A stretch of DNA of 64,000 nt from Erigeron canadensis (taxonomy: Eukaryota; Streptophyta; Magnoliopsida; Asterales; Asteraceae). The translations under genes were made by a program, and so were the position numbers. The stretch lies in assembly GCF_010389155.1 (NCBI RefSeq), contig NC_057761.1, positions 24,512,210 to 24,576,209 of the forward strand, written 5' to 3'. This document shows, one piece after another, positions 1 through 14,566 of this stretch; position 1 is the first letter of the stretch; each line of letters begins with the position of its first letter. The notes under the pieces are model-generated. The model did no database searches and was not told the DNA's origin. It saw only the letters and a list, made by a program, of their open reading frames with translations.

Positions 1-164
1 ACCATTTAAGCCATTTTGCAACCTTTAAACTCAAACCTGGAATTCACAAAACATATATCAAAGTAGGCATATTCCTATAAAAATTATTGTATTTAATCAT
101 TTTTAGACCATTAAATATATATCCAATTATAACTTATCAATTACATAACATACATTTGTTGAAT

Positions 165-330
165 CCGACACTCGTCTCTGTATGGCAAGTTATGGCAACG
201 ACAACGGGACTCAATCCGACAACAACCAGGTATGGGGGAGGTATAATACAGACATCCCTACCCCTATACGAAGGTAGACAGGTTCCTTTCACAAAGACCT
301 CCGGCCTAAGACTTTACCCTTGAAAAAATA
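165..330 (-). repeat. SINE-like remnant
   Basis: The stretch around 230-300 (GGGGGAGGT, then CATCCCTACCCC, then AAGGTAGACAGG) resembles the 3' half of the well-bounded SINE at 23038-23273 read in the same orientation. No Pol III boxes or target-site duplication could be found, so this is a decayed fragment at best. Confidence 0.3.
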
Positions 331-591
331 TTCACGACGGCAAGGTAAAACCTAAGCCGAAAGATAAGAAATTGGGTCTCGATCTCATATCTAGATTTGA
401 AGATAAGAGAGGAAATCTCTCTCTTGGGCATGTTAAATACGGACTATCTAAAAAAACATAAAAAGAACATTAAAACACTCACATAAAATTGATAAAATGA
501 TGTTAGATACTTTAAAAAATTAATTGAGTTTTATTTTGTTTAACACCAGTCACGTTTAAAGCTTTATATTAACTACTGGGAATACTATAAA

Positions 592-701
592 ATTACATCA
601 TTAGACATATTCTTAAGGCATTAAACACATTACACATATAATACACATTACATCATTAGACATATTCTTAAGGCATTAAACACATTACACATATAATACA
701 T
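592..701. repeat. Tandem duplication, 2 x 55 bp
   Basis: A 55-bp unit beginning ATTACATCATTAGACATATT occurs at 592-646 and again, essentially unchanged, at 647-701. The near identity points to a recent slippage or unequal-exchange event. It lies in non-coding AT-rich sequence; I see no gene in 330-1255. Confidence 0.85.
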
Positions 702-1259
702 TAATCGCACATATGCATTAACTCGTTTAGAGACTTAATGGAAGCTAATGTTGACTCAACGACTTAAGTCAACCGTTAAACGAAAAGTTTGAGATGTTAC
801 ATTTCAACTACCATCTTAACTAACATAGCCTTAAAGAGTCGTGTGGGTCCTAGAAAATATGAAAAATTTGTAGTATAGAAATTGATTTTTTTTTCACTTG
901 TCACACCAGGTTAGAAGTATAGTAAAAACCATCAAGAAAGTTAGTTTGTAGAAAGATATCTTAAGTCCATGGTTCTTTTATTTCTTTCAAAAATGGTCGT
1001 ATTATAAAGATCATATAACTCATTTGTTCACAAAGAATTTTGAACTTGACTTTCACTAAGATCAAATTCTCATGATGTATCGACTGGCATGCGAAATCAA
1101 TTGATATTAAGACAATTGACAACCACTAATGCCTAAAAGGAGTCCCATCTTGAATTACTAAGTCATTTGGTTACCAAAATGTATGTAAATATGGTGGGAT
1201 AAGATTTAGAATTCCCTCTCTTAAGCTAATAGGACACAAAAAAACTATAAAAAAAAAAA

Positions 1260-1400
1260 ATTCAAATTGATCCCTGCCCCGGTCATACCGGATTTCTTTT
1301 CGATTAATCTTTCAGGATTACTAATTATTTTCTAACTTTTGCAACGTGACAACTCGGTCACAAAAACCCCCTTCTTTCTGAATTACTTTATTTTCTAACT
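1260..1400 (+). repeat. LTR-retrotransposon remnant (LTR 3' portion)
   Basis: This stretch carries the block GCAACGTGACAACTCGGTCA followed by a run of C, which recurs in the LTR at 24428-25973 (hairpin at 25722-25737) and, with changes, in the solo LTR at 16766-18205 (hairpin at 18011-18026). No LTR ends or target duplication are visible here, so it is called a fragment of the same LTR family. Confidence 0.45.
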
Positions 1401-1609
1401 TTATTTTCCGTGTTGCCCATATTTCGTTCTTGCAAATGAGTTTTCGTGTTAAAACGTATTAACTACCAATGCTAGATAATATGTTTTAATGTATTTGATA
1501 AAAACTTAATACATGAAATGGATAGATATGATTTCCTCTTATTTTAGTTGCAAACATGCTAACATCAGGATGAGTGGATATTCGGTTGGGATACATTATG
1601 CATGACATG

Positions 1610-3482
1610 TTACATTGAAAATGGGATAGGATCAATACGAGCCACCGGGACACATACCAAATGGTTAGCTCTAGTAAGTGTGAGCCCGTAACCCTCTTCC
1701 ATATCAACACTTTGTAGATTTCCATCTTTCCCGGCCTTCCAGTCAAAGCATTGAATCATTGTCCCAAGCGTTGTGTGTACTATAAAATGTGCAAGTGATA
1801 TTCCGGGGCACATCCTCCTCCCACTACCAAATGGTAATATGTGAAAATGTTGCCCTCTCACATCTAATTCGTTCTCTTTTCCTTGGAATCTTTCGGGCCG
1901 AAATTCATGTGGGCTTTCCCAATGATTTGGGTCTCTGCCAAGGGCCCACACATTGATAAAAACTAGAGTTTCTTCTGGAATATGGTAACCTGCCACCATA
2001 ACATCTTCTGTTGATTTTCGTATGAACACTGGGACCGCTGGATGGAGACGTAATGTTTCCTTCACAATTACTTGTAGGTATGGAAGGTTTGGTATGTCTG
2101 ATTCTTGCAAAAGCCTATTTTCACCGACAACTTGATGGATTTCTTCACGTGCCTTTTTCATGATATCTGGGTGATTGATTAGTTGTGATAAACCCCATTC
2201 CATGGTAGCCGCTGAAGTGTCTATTGCAGCAAGAAAGATGTCCTAAAATGAAAAAAAAAAAAAAAAGTGTAATTTTGTTAAAAGCGAGCTTTTTGAAGTG
2301 ATTGTACAATTTGAATGAATTGGTAATGAGATAATCAGTTGTCTAGAAAACATAGCATGTTAGATACTCGGATAGCTGAATAATTTCACACCAAATAATT
2401 AGTTTAAGTAATATATCCACTCTCACAATCATTATCAAAAATAGTGAAACTATTTATTTGATCATAAAGTAAGCAGATCACGAGAATTAATTAAGTTTTG
2501 GTTTATATACAGAGCCTTAACATAAATGTTTGCATTTAAAGACGAAATAGTTAGATTGAGGTTGCAAATAAAATCCCATCAATATTACCAGGATGAAGGC
2601 TTTGATATTTTCTCTGCTCAACTTTATTTCCATGCTCTCATCTTGTTCTATATCGAGTAAAATGTGAAGCAAATCTTTCAGTTCTCCACCATGCTTTCTT
2701 GCTTCTTCATGCTCTTTTATGATCTTCTCTAACATTACATCTAATCTTGCACGAAACTTTTTCGCTTTTTTTCCTACTCCCTGCAAGTCTAGACTTTGAA
2801 ACAACCATATGTAATCGGAAAGGTTAAAGATTCCAGATGCCTGAAACATATCAGCAACCAAGCTCATCAAATCATCTGCAACATCCTCCTGCTCATCTGT
2901 ACATTTGTCACCCATCAGCATTGTTGATATCACGTTGTTAACTAGCTTCATCAGCTCCTTGCCAAGATTCACAGCCCCCCCAACTCTCGCCTTTTTTGAT
3001 ATTGAATTTATAAAACCGTTCATCTCTTTGTGTCTAACTGAACTAAGCATGTCTAGTGTTTTTCTATTTAGGAGATTTGACATAACTATCTTTTTCATGA
3101 ACTTCCAGTACGGTCCATAAGAAGTAACTACCAATCCTTTGTTTCCATAACTAATGTAATCTGTGGCTAAGATTCGGGGTCTATCTAAAAACACATGTTC
3201 ATGTGTTTTAAGGAATTCTTTTGCCATTACTGGTGAACAAACAATAACGCTATGTTTGGAGCCCAAAAAGAGACGAAATATGGGCCCATATCGATATGAA
3301 AGCTTGTGAAGAGCTTGATGCGGGATGGACAAGAGTAGGTGGAGATGTCCAATAATCGGAAGGGCAAATGGAGTCGGCGGAATATGAGATTTAGCGCAGC
3401 TAGATTTCGAAAATACCCAGACTAAGATGGTGGATATGAGGCATACAAAAAAGAAAGGAATGTAGGGTTCTATGTCACCCAT
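1610..3482 (-). CDS. Cytochrome P450, CYP93 family
   Basis: Two exons on the minus strand, 3482-2589 and 2242-1610, join across a 346-bp GT-AG intron in phase 0 and give 508 residues, the normal length for a microsomal plant P450. An N-terminal membrane anchor (about residues 9-25) and the proline-rich hinge (PPTPFALP) come first. The I-helix motif AAIDTS (303-308) spans the start of exon 2; canonical is AGTDTS, so the glycine is alanine, but the key threonine is kept. The K-helix ETLR (360-363), PERF (414-417) and heme loop [10 protein letters not shown] (436-445, heme-ligand Cys443) are intact. Overall similarity to CYP93A-type enzymes, including the KAFIL-DIF intron position and the FRPERF and LDVRGQH blocks, supports CYP93; that family mostly oxidises flavonoids and isoflavonoids. 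The subfamily and substrate cannot be assigned from sequence alone. It is anchored in the ER and needs a P450 reductase. Confidence 0.9.
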
Positions 3483-3536
3483 GGTAAAGTAAAGTTCTAA
3501 ATAATGATGTGCAAAAACAAGTACAACCTTGCTAGA

Positions 3537-3547
3537 ATTTATAAATA
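3537..3547 (-). promoter_or_regulatory. Probable TATA box of the CYP93 gene
   Basis: Read on the minus strand, ATATTTATAAA lies about 60 nt upstream of the P450 start codon, a normal distance for a short plant 5' UTR. No other promoter element was identified. Confidence 0.5.
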
Positions 3548-3559
3548 TCAGACCTCATT

Positions 3560-4440
3560 TGGTCAAAGGAAATGATTATATATATGCTCAATACTAATGT
3601 TATCCAATAGAAGGTCATACAAAAAAAATGCTAAGAAATAGATTCTATGTTAATATTTTTAATAAGAAATTTACTTCCCACGCGTTGATACGGTTATGTT
3701 ATAATTTTTCATAATTTCAAAATTAATTGATCGTATAATAATAGAAAATTATACAAAATTTATATGAAGTAAAATTTATCAACACATAAAGAATTAAAAA
3801 ATAAAATTAATATATGGATAATCAATGTTATATAAATACATTTATATAAATTTAAAATTATTATATTAAATATAAAAACACTAGTATATTGAAGAAAATA
3901 TTAATAAATCCAAAAAAGGTTTTGAAAGTTGTAGTAATTTAAATGGTGAAAATGATGAAGTTTTTATAGAGTTTTGAGGTGAAAAAAGTAAAAAAATTGA
4001 AAAAAGTGAAAATATAACAAACAAATTACAAACACATGTTTACAAACTGAGTTTTCATATGAGAAGACCAATAATATTACAATGTTTTTTTATCTTTCAT
4101 GTTTCTTTCTTCATCTTCTATTGACGATACATAACTTTCAAAAAAATTCACTTTTTTCAAACTTTTTTAAGGAAAACTAAAATAAAATTAAGCATGTTTG
4201 AGCAAACGGAAAAGCTAATTAAGAACTTTAGCATATTTTTATTAATAAGTAAGATTAAATTATTTTGCATTAACTATAATGGGGTATGTAAGCAAAAGTT
4301 AATTTGATAAAAAAAGATTGTGATTAGTATTTGAAACTAATAGATTGCATCCTCATGGGTCTTGGATTTGACATTTTGGAGTGACTAACGTGTGGGGTTT
4401 TTTCCATGATCTACATTTCGTAGTCTAGAGTACATGTAAG
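3560..4440. other. Intergenic, AT-rich
   Basis: No open reading frame, tRNA or bounded transposon was recognised. The stretch is very AT-rich with poly-A and poly-T tracts. Confidence 0.6.
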
Positions 4441-4870
4441 CGGTGTTGTGAAACTCGGCCGATACATCCGAGTCGGATCGTGTATCGATCGACTGACGAT
4501 ACGAGTTCGCCATACTCGATCTGAAAATCGGTCAAGGTTCCAGACTCGGGTCAACTTGGTCAAGACTCAGCTGTATTGGTCAAGACTCGACTGTATCGGA
4601 TCGGCTCAACCTAAGCCAAACCTTTATTTTATTTTATTTTTAAGCTTTTATCAATAATGTTAGAGTTTCTAGACAACTATGTTTAAGTTGAAAAATTATG
4701 TTATGTTTAAATTTGAGGTTTTATATATATTTTTAATTTTTTCTTACATATAACTTCAAAAACTATATTTTGTACATAAAAAACTCACTATTCACCGATT
4801 CGATTTTTAAAAAATCCTGACCCCCCCCCCCCGGCCGCTGATCCGATCCCGATTCTCAAGTTCCGCAATC
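4441..4870. mobile_element. Possible hAT-like MITE
   Basis: The left end (GTTGTGAAACTCGG) and the reverse complement of the right end (GATTGCGGAACTTGAGAATCGG) resemble each other, and the flanks ATGTAAGC and ATGTGTAAGGC look like an imperfect 8-bp target duplication. The interior holds repeated TCGGTCAAG/TGGTCAAGACTC units and a C homopolymer near 4820. The short reading frame at 4448-4657 lies inside it and is not considered a gene. Confidence 0.4.
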
Positions 4871-4998
4871 TTATGTGTAAGGCTTCATCATTGTATGAGG
4901 AGGTGTCCCCTGACTTCAAATACTGCCTCACTGTTCAAAAGATAAATAGATTGTGATTGGTTAATAGCTATTAAATAAAATGTTTATTTGGAAAAAAA

Positions 4999-5261
4999 CT
5001 AGAACAATACCCGCGTGATTGGACGGTGTAATATATGGTAGCCACGATGGTGAAGGTGGTGGCGGTGTTGGCAACGTAATAGTGGTGGTGGCGCACGACG
5101 GTGGCAGCGGTGGTCAATTATTGGTGTTGGTGGTGGCGGCGATGATGACGAGTAGTTTAGATAGATGTGTTTTTGATGAATTGTTAAAATTTATCTGTTG
5201 AAAGTTAAAACTTAAAACTTAAACAAAAAAACCTTATTTGCTTTATAATATAAAATATAGA
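4999..5261 (-). mobile_element. Short non-autonomous Helitron
   Basis: On the minus strand the element starts TCTATATTTTATATTATAAA and ends CTAG. It is flanked by host A and T, as expected for Helitron insertion between A and T without target duplication. The GC-rich subterminal segment CCCGCGTGATTGGACGG lies about 10 nt inside the 3' end where the hairpin normally sits, although the stem is imperfect here. The G-rich interior gives the spurious frame at 5019-5201. Confidence 0.65.
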
Positions 5262-5424
5262 TATAGATATAAAAATAAAGATTAATTTAACACGTACAAA
5301 GTTTCTTTCACGTACATAATGGAAGGATATATTTACCTATGTTTACTTAATAGAGGAATAATATGGTCAAAGTAGTATACCTATGACCTAGGTACTTGAA
5401 CGTATAGTTTGGGTTGTGGTTTTA

Positions 5425-5734
5425 GGCCTCTTCCAACTCTTTACATGTTCCTAACTGTTACCTCAGTTTTTTTCTCTCTTAAATTACCTCTTTTACTCTC
5501 ACTACTAATCTTATCTCTTCCTAACCTCTTCCTCAATTTAGAATAAATTAAACATCCTCTCTTATGCAATAGAAAAAATAAAAGTTGGCCCCACGTCCTC
5601 TCTCTCTGTCCCCGTCTTCACTCATCAATGGGTGGATGGCGCTCGACGATGAGGCCGTGGATGAGGGTTGTGCCAACCTCATCTTCGACGATGAGGTGGT
5701 GTAAGAGGGGTGGACGGGTGGGTTGGGACCAGCC
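5425..5734. mobile_element. Tourist-like MITE (PIF/Harbinger)
   Basis: Flanked by TTA on both sides (5422-5424 and 5735-5737), the 3-bp target duplication of PIF/Harbinger elements. The ends GGCCTCTTCCAAC and GTTGGGACCAGCC form imperfect terminal inverted repeats. The 310-bp interior is non-coding and pyrimidine-rich on the left. Its ends and interior style match a second element at 50128-50404. Confidence 0.75.
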
Positions 5735-6164
5735 TTAGTAACTTTACTTATTGATATGATGTATAAAGAAAAATACTATCTACGGCCTTAATGGTTGTTA
5801 GTGTAATAAAAAAAATTGTATTTTTCTTATAAGAAGCTTACCTATTATATTTTATAATAAAAATATAATTATTTTGTGTAAGTTAAACAAAATATAAATC
5901 CAACTAAACTATGACATTCATATTGACTTTAATGAAAGATGATAATTTGATCTAACTTGAAAATGCATGATTGAGTTATACGCACTACTTTGGAAAATTT
6001 TGAAAAAGTATAAATCCAAAATCAGTTGTGAAGTCGTAAAGTTATTTTGATGGATCTACAGTGGCTAGCAATAAATGGGAAACTCGATGGTTACGTTAGT
6101 GACTTCCGTGTCTTTGAAAAGTATTTCGTTGCGAATAGGCCCTCCAACAAGCTCATTATGGTCT

Positions 6165-6415
6165 AGGGATGAGCACGGGTCAAAACCCGGCCCGGCCCGG
6201 ACCAACCCAGCTTAACCCGAAACCTGAAATTGCAAGAAAATTGAAACCAAAGCCCGTCCGTTAATCTCTCGAGCGGTTCGGTTCCGGGTTTAACCAGGCC
6301 GGTTTCGGTTTTCAAGGCTTGGCCTGAAAATGTGGGCTCTGGGTTTTAATCTGTTGGGTTTTTGAGGTTTTAACCTTCTGGGTTCAAAACAAGTCAATTC
6401 GCAATAGTCAAATAA
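6165..6415. repeat. Dispersed CCCGG-rich repeat
   Basis: This block separates the two duplicated units. It contains GGGATGAGCACGGGTC, several AACCCGG/GGCCCGG units and later their near complements (CCGGGTTTAACC), a composition often seen in plant non-autonomous transposons. Termini and target duplication were not resolved. Confidence 0.35.
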
Positions 6416-7032
6416 TAAACCAAAGTTTCTTTTACGTACATAATGGTAGAATATAATTACTAGTAGTGTTTACTTTTGGAAGAATAATGGTTCAAGTAAT
6501 ATTTCTAGGTCCTTGAACGTGTAGCCTGGGCTGTGGGTGGGTGACTATGGAAGAATATAATTACTTGTGTTACTATTGGCTTTAATGAAACATGTCAATT
6601 TGGTCTAAAAAATGCATGATTTAGAGTTATGCACTACTTAATTAGGAACATTATGAAAGAGTACATAGACAAAATCTTTAGTGGATAGCAATTAATGGCA
6701 ATCACGATAGTTAAGTTAGTGAACACTGCCATCATGGCAGTGCCATGACTTTGAAAAAGTATTTCGTTGCCATTAGGCCCATTCCAACAAACTCGATCGA
6801 TATGAGCTGGTTGAATGTTAACGATTTATAAAATGAAATTTTTATTTAATTGGAAACAATAAACTAGTAAACGAAAAAAGTAAAAGAAAGGTGATTTTAA
6901 AACGAGTGTTTCTGTGGGTGAGCTAGTAAAGAAGTGTTGATGTAGTACTGATGTGATGTGTAAACGAGGAAAAAGTGAGGAAAATGTTACTGTTTGAGAT
7001 ACATTCCGGATCAAAGTTAGGACGATTTTTTT

Positions 7033-7041
7033 CTATATATA
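7033..7041 (+). promoter_or_regulatory. TATA box of the receptor kinase gene
   Basis: CTATATATA lies about 100 nt upstream of the ATG at 7142. The spacing suits a transcription start near 7065-7075 and a 5' UTR of roughly 70 nt. Confidence 0.6.
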
Positions 7042-7141
7042 CAACCTCAGTTCTAACATATTAAGCATGCCAAAACCATACAAAACATTCCAAAAACAAA
7101 ATATATATGTGAAATTTAAAGCACAGTAAATTCAAACCATA

Positions 7142-10665
<3,524 letters not shown>

Positions 10666-11119
10666 GAAACTATTTTAAACATGTTTAAGGTTATTTCTGG
10701 GCATGTATCTATTATATCATAAGCTAGCTAGATCCATCACGCTCTTGGGATATCTAGTCGTTGTAGGAAGCTAGTTAACATTTTCTTAGCCCTTATGGCA
10801 AATTAGTACTGTTTGGCTGAATATGTCATGTATCTATATTTTTAAACTCGTCATGCTAGGTGATCTATAATATCTGTCTAACTGGTTTTTTTTTCTCTCA
10901 AAATGAGTTTTGATTCAGACGTCTTGACCTCCAACCTCCTTCCCATGAAAAATACCTTTAACATGAGAACCTCAAGCCTCATACCCGAGACTTTGAGTAA
11001 ACTCACACCGGGGTCCACATAATGGATTTAGAAGATACCCCTAATCATTGAAGGTTAAGCCGGTGGTTCTATATTGATAGGTAATCTATATTGATATTGA
11101 CCTTGTAATTCACAGTTTA
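10666..11119. other. Receptor-kinase 3' flank
   Basis: Non-coding sequence that must hold the 3' UTR. No clear polyadenylation signal was singled out, and no other gene is seen. Confidence 0.5.
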
Positions 11120-11320
11120 CCTCTTCAAGTTTTTAACACAATTTAAAATAAATTTTGATTCTATTGTTTACAAATTACCACCAAAATTGCGTCTTCTTGT
11201 TTCTCAAAAAGACGAAACCTCTCCAAGTTTTGAACACTTAATTTAAAATAAATTTTGATTCTATTGTTTACAACATCACCACCAAAATTGGGTCTTCTTG
11301 TTTCTCAAAAAGACGAAACC
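11120..11320. repeat. Tandem repeat, 2 x about 100 bp
   Basis: Two head-to-tail copies, 11120-11217 and 11218-11320, both run from CCTCT(T/C)CAAGTTTT through TTTAAAATAAATTTTGATTC to CTCAAAAAGACGAAACC. A partial third block (TTTAAAATAAATTTTGATAC) appears near 11390. The AAAAGACGAAACC tail also recurs near 16550, so the unit belongs to a dispersed family. Confidence 0.8.
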
Positions 11321-11424
11321 AAGGGTGATTTTAAAAAAGACCAAATTATTTTGAAAAGGCCAAAATTTTGTTCCTCAAATGACCAAAATTTAAAATAAAT
11401 TTTGATACTATTGTCATATTGAAT

Positions 11425-11460
11425 ACTAGATGAGTACCCGCGTGTTGCGGCGGTAGTTCT
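11425..11460 (-). mobile_element. Isolated Helitron 3' terminus
   Basis: Read on the minus strand, the GC-rich CCGC-loop-GCGG hairpin (plus strand CCGCGTGTTGCGG) lies about 10 nt before CTAG and a host T, as in the complete elements of this window. No matching TC-type 5' end was found with confidence between here and 14,500, so the element length is unknown. Confidence 0.4.
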
Positions 11461-14400
11461 AACAACGGTTAAATGTGGCGGTATCTTCGTGTTTCTTGAA
11501 TGTACATACAAAACACAGCAAACAATTATACATCACACAAAATTAAGTGAAAATTTTATCATTTGCATATTAAGTTCTATATATTGATAACACGCTTTCT
11601 TGGGAGCTAAAAAAATATTTGAAATTTATTAGTAGAATCTTGGTCCTTTTTGGAATGCACCTACAGGTTATACATATCAATAAAACTAATTTGTACACGT
11701 AATTTAGCAAATATATCTTGGCTAACTCTATTCTCGAGGGGACAGAAAGCTGTAGTAAGTAGTAACCAATTTGAATGTAGGTGATCATCACATCTTGGAT
11801 CTTGAAGTAATTGTATTCACCTTCAATAATTTTTCATTCCCCCTTCACACTCACAGTCACCCATTGACGTACCGACCCCCAAACTACTCATCGAATACCC
11901 CAAATACCTGAGAACTAAAAGCACAAGAGAAGGACGAATTTGTAAATAAGCTTAAACAAAGAGTACCAACATGTAATAGCATGTCGTGGACATTGTGCAT
12001 GGAAAATATAACACGGTATTTTCGACCCCAACTTATCAATCATAATTCTTTGAGTAGATAGAAACAATTAAATAAGCTCAAAAGGTAACAGGTTAAACGC
12101 CTTGCTGCAAATACCTAGTAAATCATTTTAGTTAAAATTGGTTTGTGATTAACACCACTTTTGCAAAAACTTGTAATTATATGATGTTATCGTTTACAAA
12201 AAGTTTGTAAAGTTTAGACAAAATATGATTTGGAATCCAACTACTACATGTTCAACCGTTTTGACATATCCTCAACTCACTCATTGTCACTTGTAGTTGA
12301 AATAGGGAAGAAAAATGGTTACTCTGAGATCAAAATAGTGAGGTTGTTAAAAAGTACATCAAGGGAAAACTAATCTGAATTACCATTGTCTACCATGTTG
12401 GTCCCTGCAAAACATATTTTCTCTAAAAATGAAGTGATTAACACGACAAAAGCATATAGATTACAGAGAAAGTAGATGCTGAAAAATACTTCACTTTCAT
12501 CAATTTTGTACAGCCTAATGTATAATGGTGTATGGTCTACCTCCATCTACTTGCATCAAGTTTCTGCGAAGCAAATTAGAAGCGAGAAAAATGATCTTCA
12601 ATGTATAAAGGACCTCAATACGTCAGAAACTAATCTCTTGATAGTTGCCTCAAAGTTTCAACAACTGTCATGATGCTTATGACGTAATTGTAACAAACTC
12701 AAAAAATACAGCACATAATTTAATTTTGAAGAACCTAGAATATAGATGTGTTTACAAAAGTTGTTTATGTGAAAAAAGGAAATACATCGTATGTACCAAA
12801 TGGACCTTTAGGATAACTAATTTCAAGAATATCTCTTCCTTGTTAAAATAAAAACAATTTAATAAACAGTTTTTACCTCAAAAAATTAAAAATTCAAATT
12901 AAAAAACAAACGCATATACAGACCTATACAGACAGGTACCTATACATACATACACATATGTTCGTAAACAGTCGCAATCGGCATCACATCTTCCTTTTTT
13001 CCGCAAAATTTACCTATCGTTTAATATATAATTACACAAACTAAAATTCAGATCTGATATAAAATCAATTAACAAATTGTACCGAAATAGTGACGATAGC
13101 GGTTTCTCGATCGATGATGGTCGTTGCTCCATCTATGTTGGAGTTGTAGATTGCGGCGAGCGACGCCAATAGACGAAACCCATCAATAGATCTTGTGGAT
13201 CATCACCCCAGCTCCGGTGCTTTGCTCCTATGGAAAATCATAAGATAATGAAGAAACCATACATCAAATCATCGAAATTCCATATATAAAATCAAATATA
13301 AAAACTCTGCAAAAGATAATTAGAGATGGTTCGCCGGATGGTGATGCCAATTTATGGCAGAGCACCGGAGGGGGGAGGGAGGCGCCGGTGGGTTTCTTCG
13401 TTTGTGTGGGTTTTTTGTTCGGTGGGGTATTTTTGTTTGAGGCTAGGGGTGGTTATTTTTTTTGAATGATATTGGAATTCTAGAAGTAAAACTATTTACG
13501 TCACCCGGGTGTTGCTTGAACAGACTTTATACAGGCGAGAATATGTATTGTCATATACAAACATAAGATATAGTAATCATGTATCAATTCTATTGATAAT
13601 TGTTAAAAAAAAAAAGAAAAGCAAATCATATATCAACTAAATTTTTTCTTTGCCAAACGGTAAAAAACGAAGAATGAAAACGCACTAAAATTGTACAATT
13701 ATATGTAAAATACGAAAAGAATGAGAAAGTACCATATAAATCACTAAAGAAAATATAATGCAAAATTGTTTAGTAAAAAAGCCAAAATAACTGAAAGAAC
13801 GACAACTTTAGTTAAAACTATCATGAAAAAAATAATTTTTTTCTTAATCTGGGTGACCGATAGACAATAATTTCACAGAAAACTACACTACAATGTTTAT
13901 TAGAAAAATAGATCTAATTTTGCCGCAGTTTTTTTTAACTCTCGTAAGACATTAAATTAACATTTAATGATCATTAACGCCCGTTGGAGAAAAAGACCGA
14001 ACTTCTTATTAGATAAAAGGACCTGCTTTGCAGCCATTATTGTTACTCTCGTTAAACACCCAAACAGAACTTAACAATCGTTAGTTTTTTTTAATGGTAT
14101 TGACTGTTATTTAACGACGGAGACTAATATATTACTGAAAAATTGTGTGGCAAGGAAAATGATACACGGTTTTTTATATATAAATGGGTAAAGGTTTTGA
14201 CGTACGCGAACAGTAACTTTATGCGTTCTAAGTATTCTAAGTATTAGTTACAAAAATATGCATATCTTCGGAAATCCAATGCGATGATACATGCGAAATC
14301 CTTTCAATTTGCAGAAATGGTAATAAGTGAAACGTCTCTCAAATAATTAGTAAGTGAAATTGCATTATTTTTAACCAATTAAATGCAAAAAAGAACTAAC

Positions 14401-14566
14401 CTGCACTATTTGGGAAAAGATTAAAACAGAATTGGGCATTCAGCCCATTAAAGAAAACTTGGGCCAAAATTGCATATATGTAAAAACCTTGGATTATACT
14501 TATACCGATTTATTTGTATATCAAAGCTAGCCGCCGCCGCCGTTGACTTTCACTAAGTTCCTAACA
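11461..14566. other. Long intergenic region without a recognised gene
   Basis: AT-rich sequence with only short frames (for example 11570-11791 minus and 12476-12851 plus) that resemble no known protein and have low-complexity, stop-limited composition. A G-rich patch at 13,080-13,440 is reminiscent of the interiors of Helitrons here. Nothing else could be supported. Confidence 0.5.

Larger units (their letters stand above)
5290..6810. repeat. Tandem segmental duplication upstream of the receptor kinase
   Basis: The sequence at about 5295-5420 and 5880-6165 is repeated in the same order at about 6418-6530 and 6560-6800. Both units share TTTCTTT(C/T)ACGTACATAATGG, then TTGAACGT(A/G)TAG, then a block with TTTAATGAAA, AATGCATGAT, and AAGTATTTCGTTGC. 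The first unit carries a Tourist MITE. The second unit lies just upstream of the receptor kinase at 7142, so part of its promoter region is duplicated. The copies have diverged by many substitutions and small indels. Confidence 0.7.

Noticed and set aside
4811..4825. C homopolymer as a possible structured element
   Set aside because: A simple homopolymer inside a probable MITE; nothing else around it suggests function.
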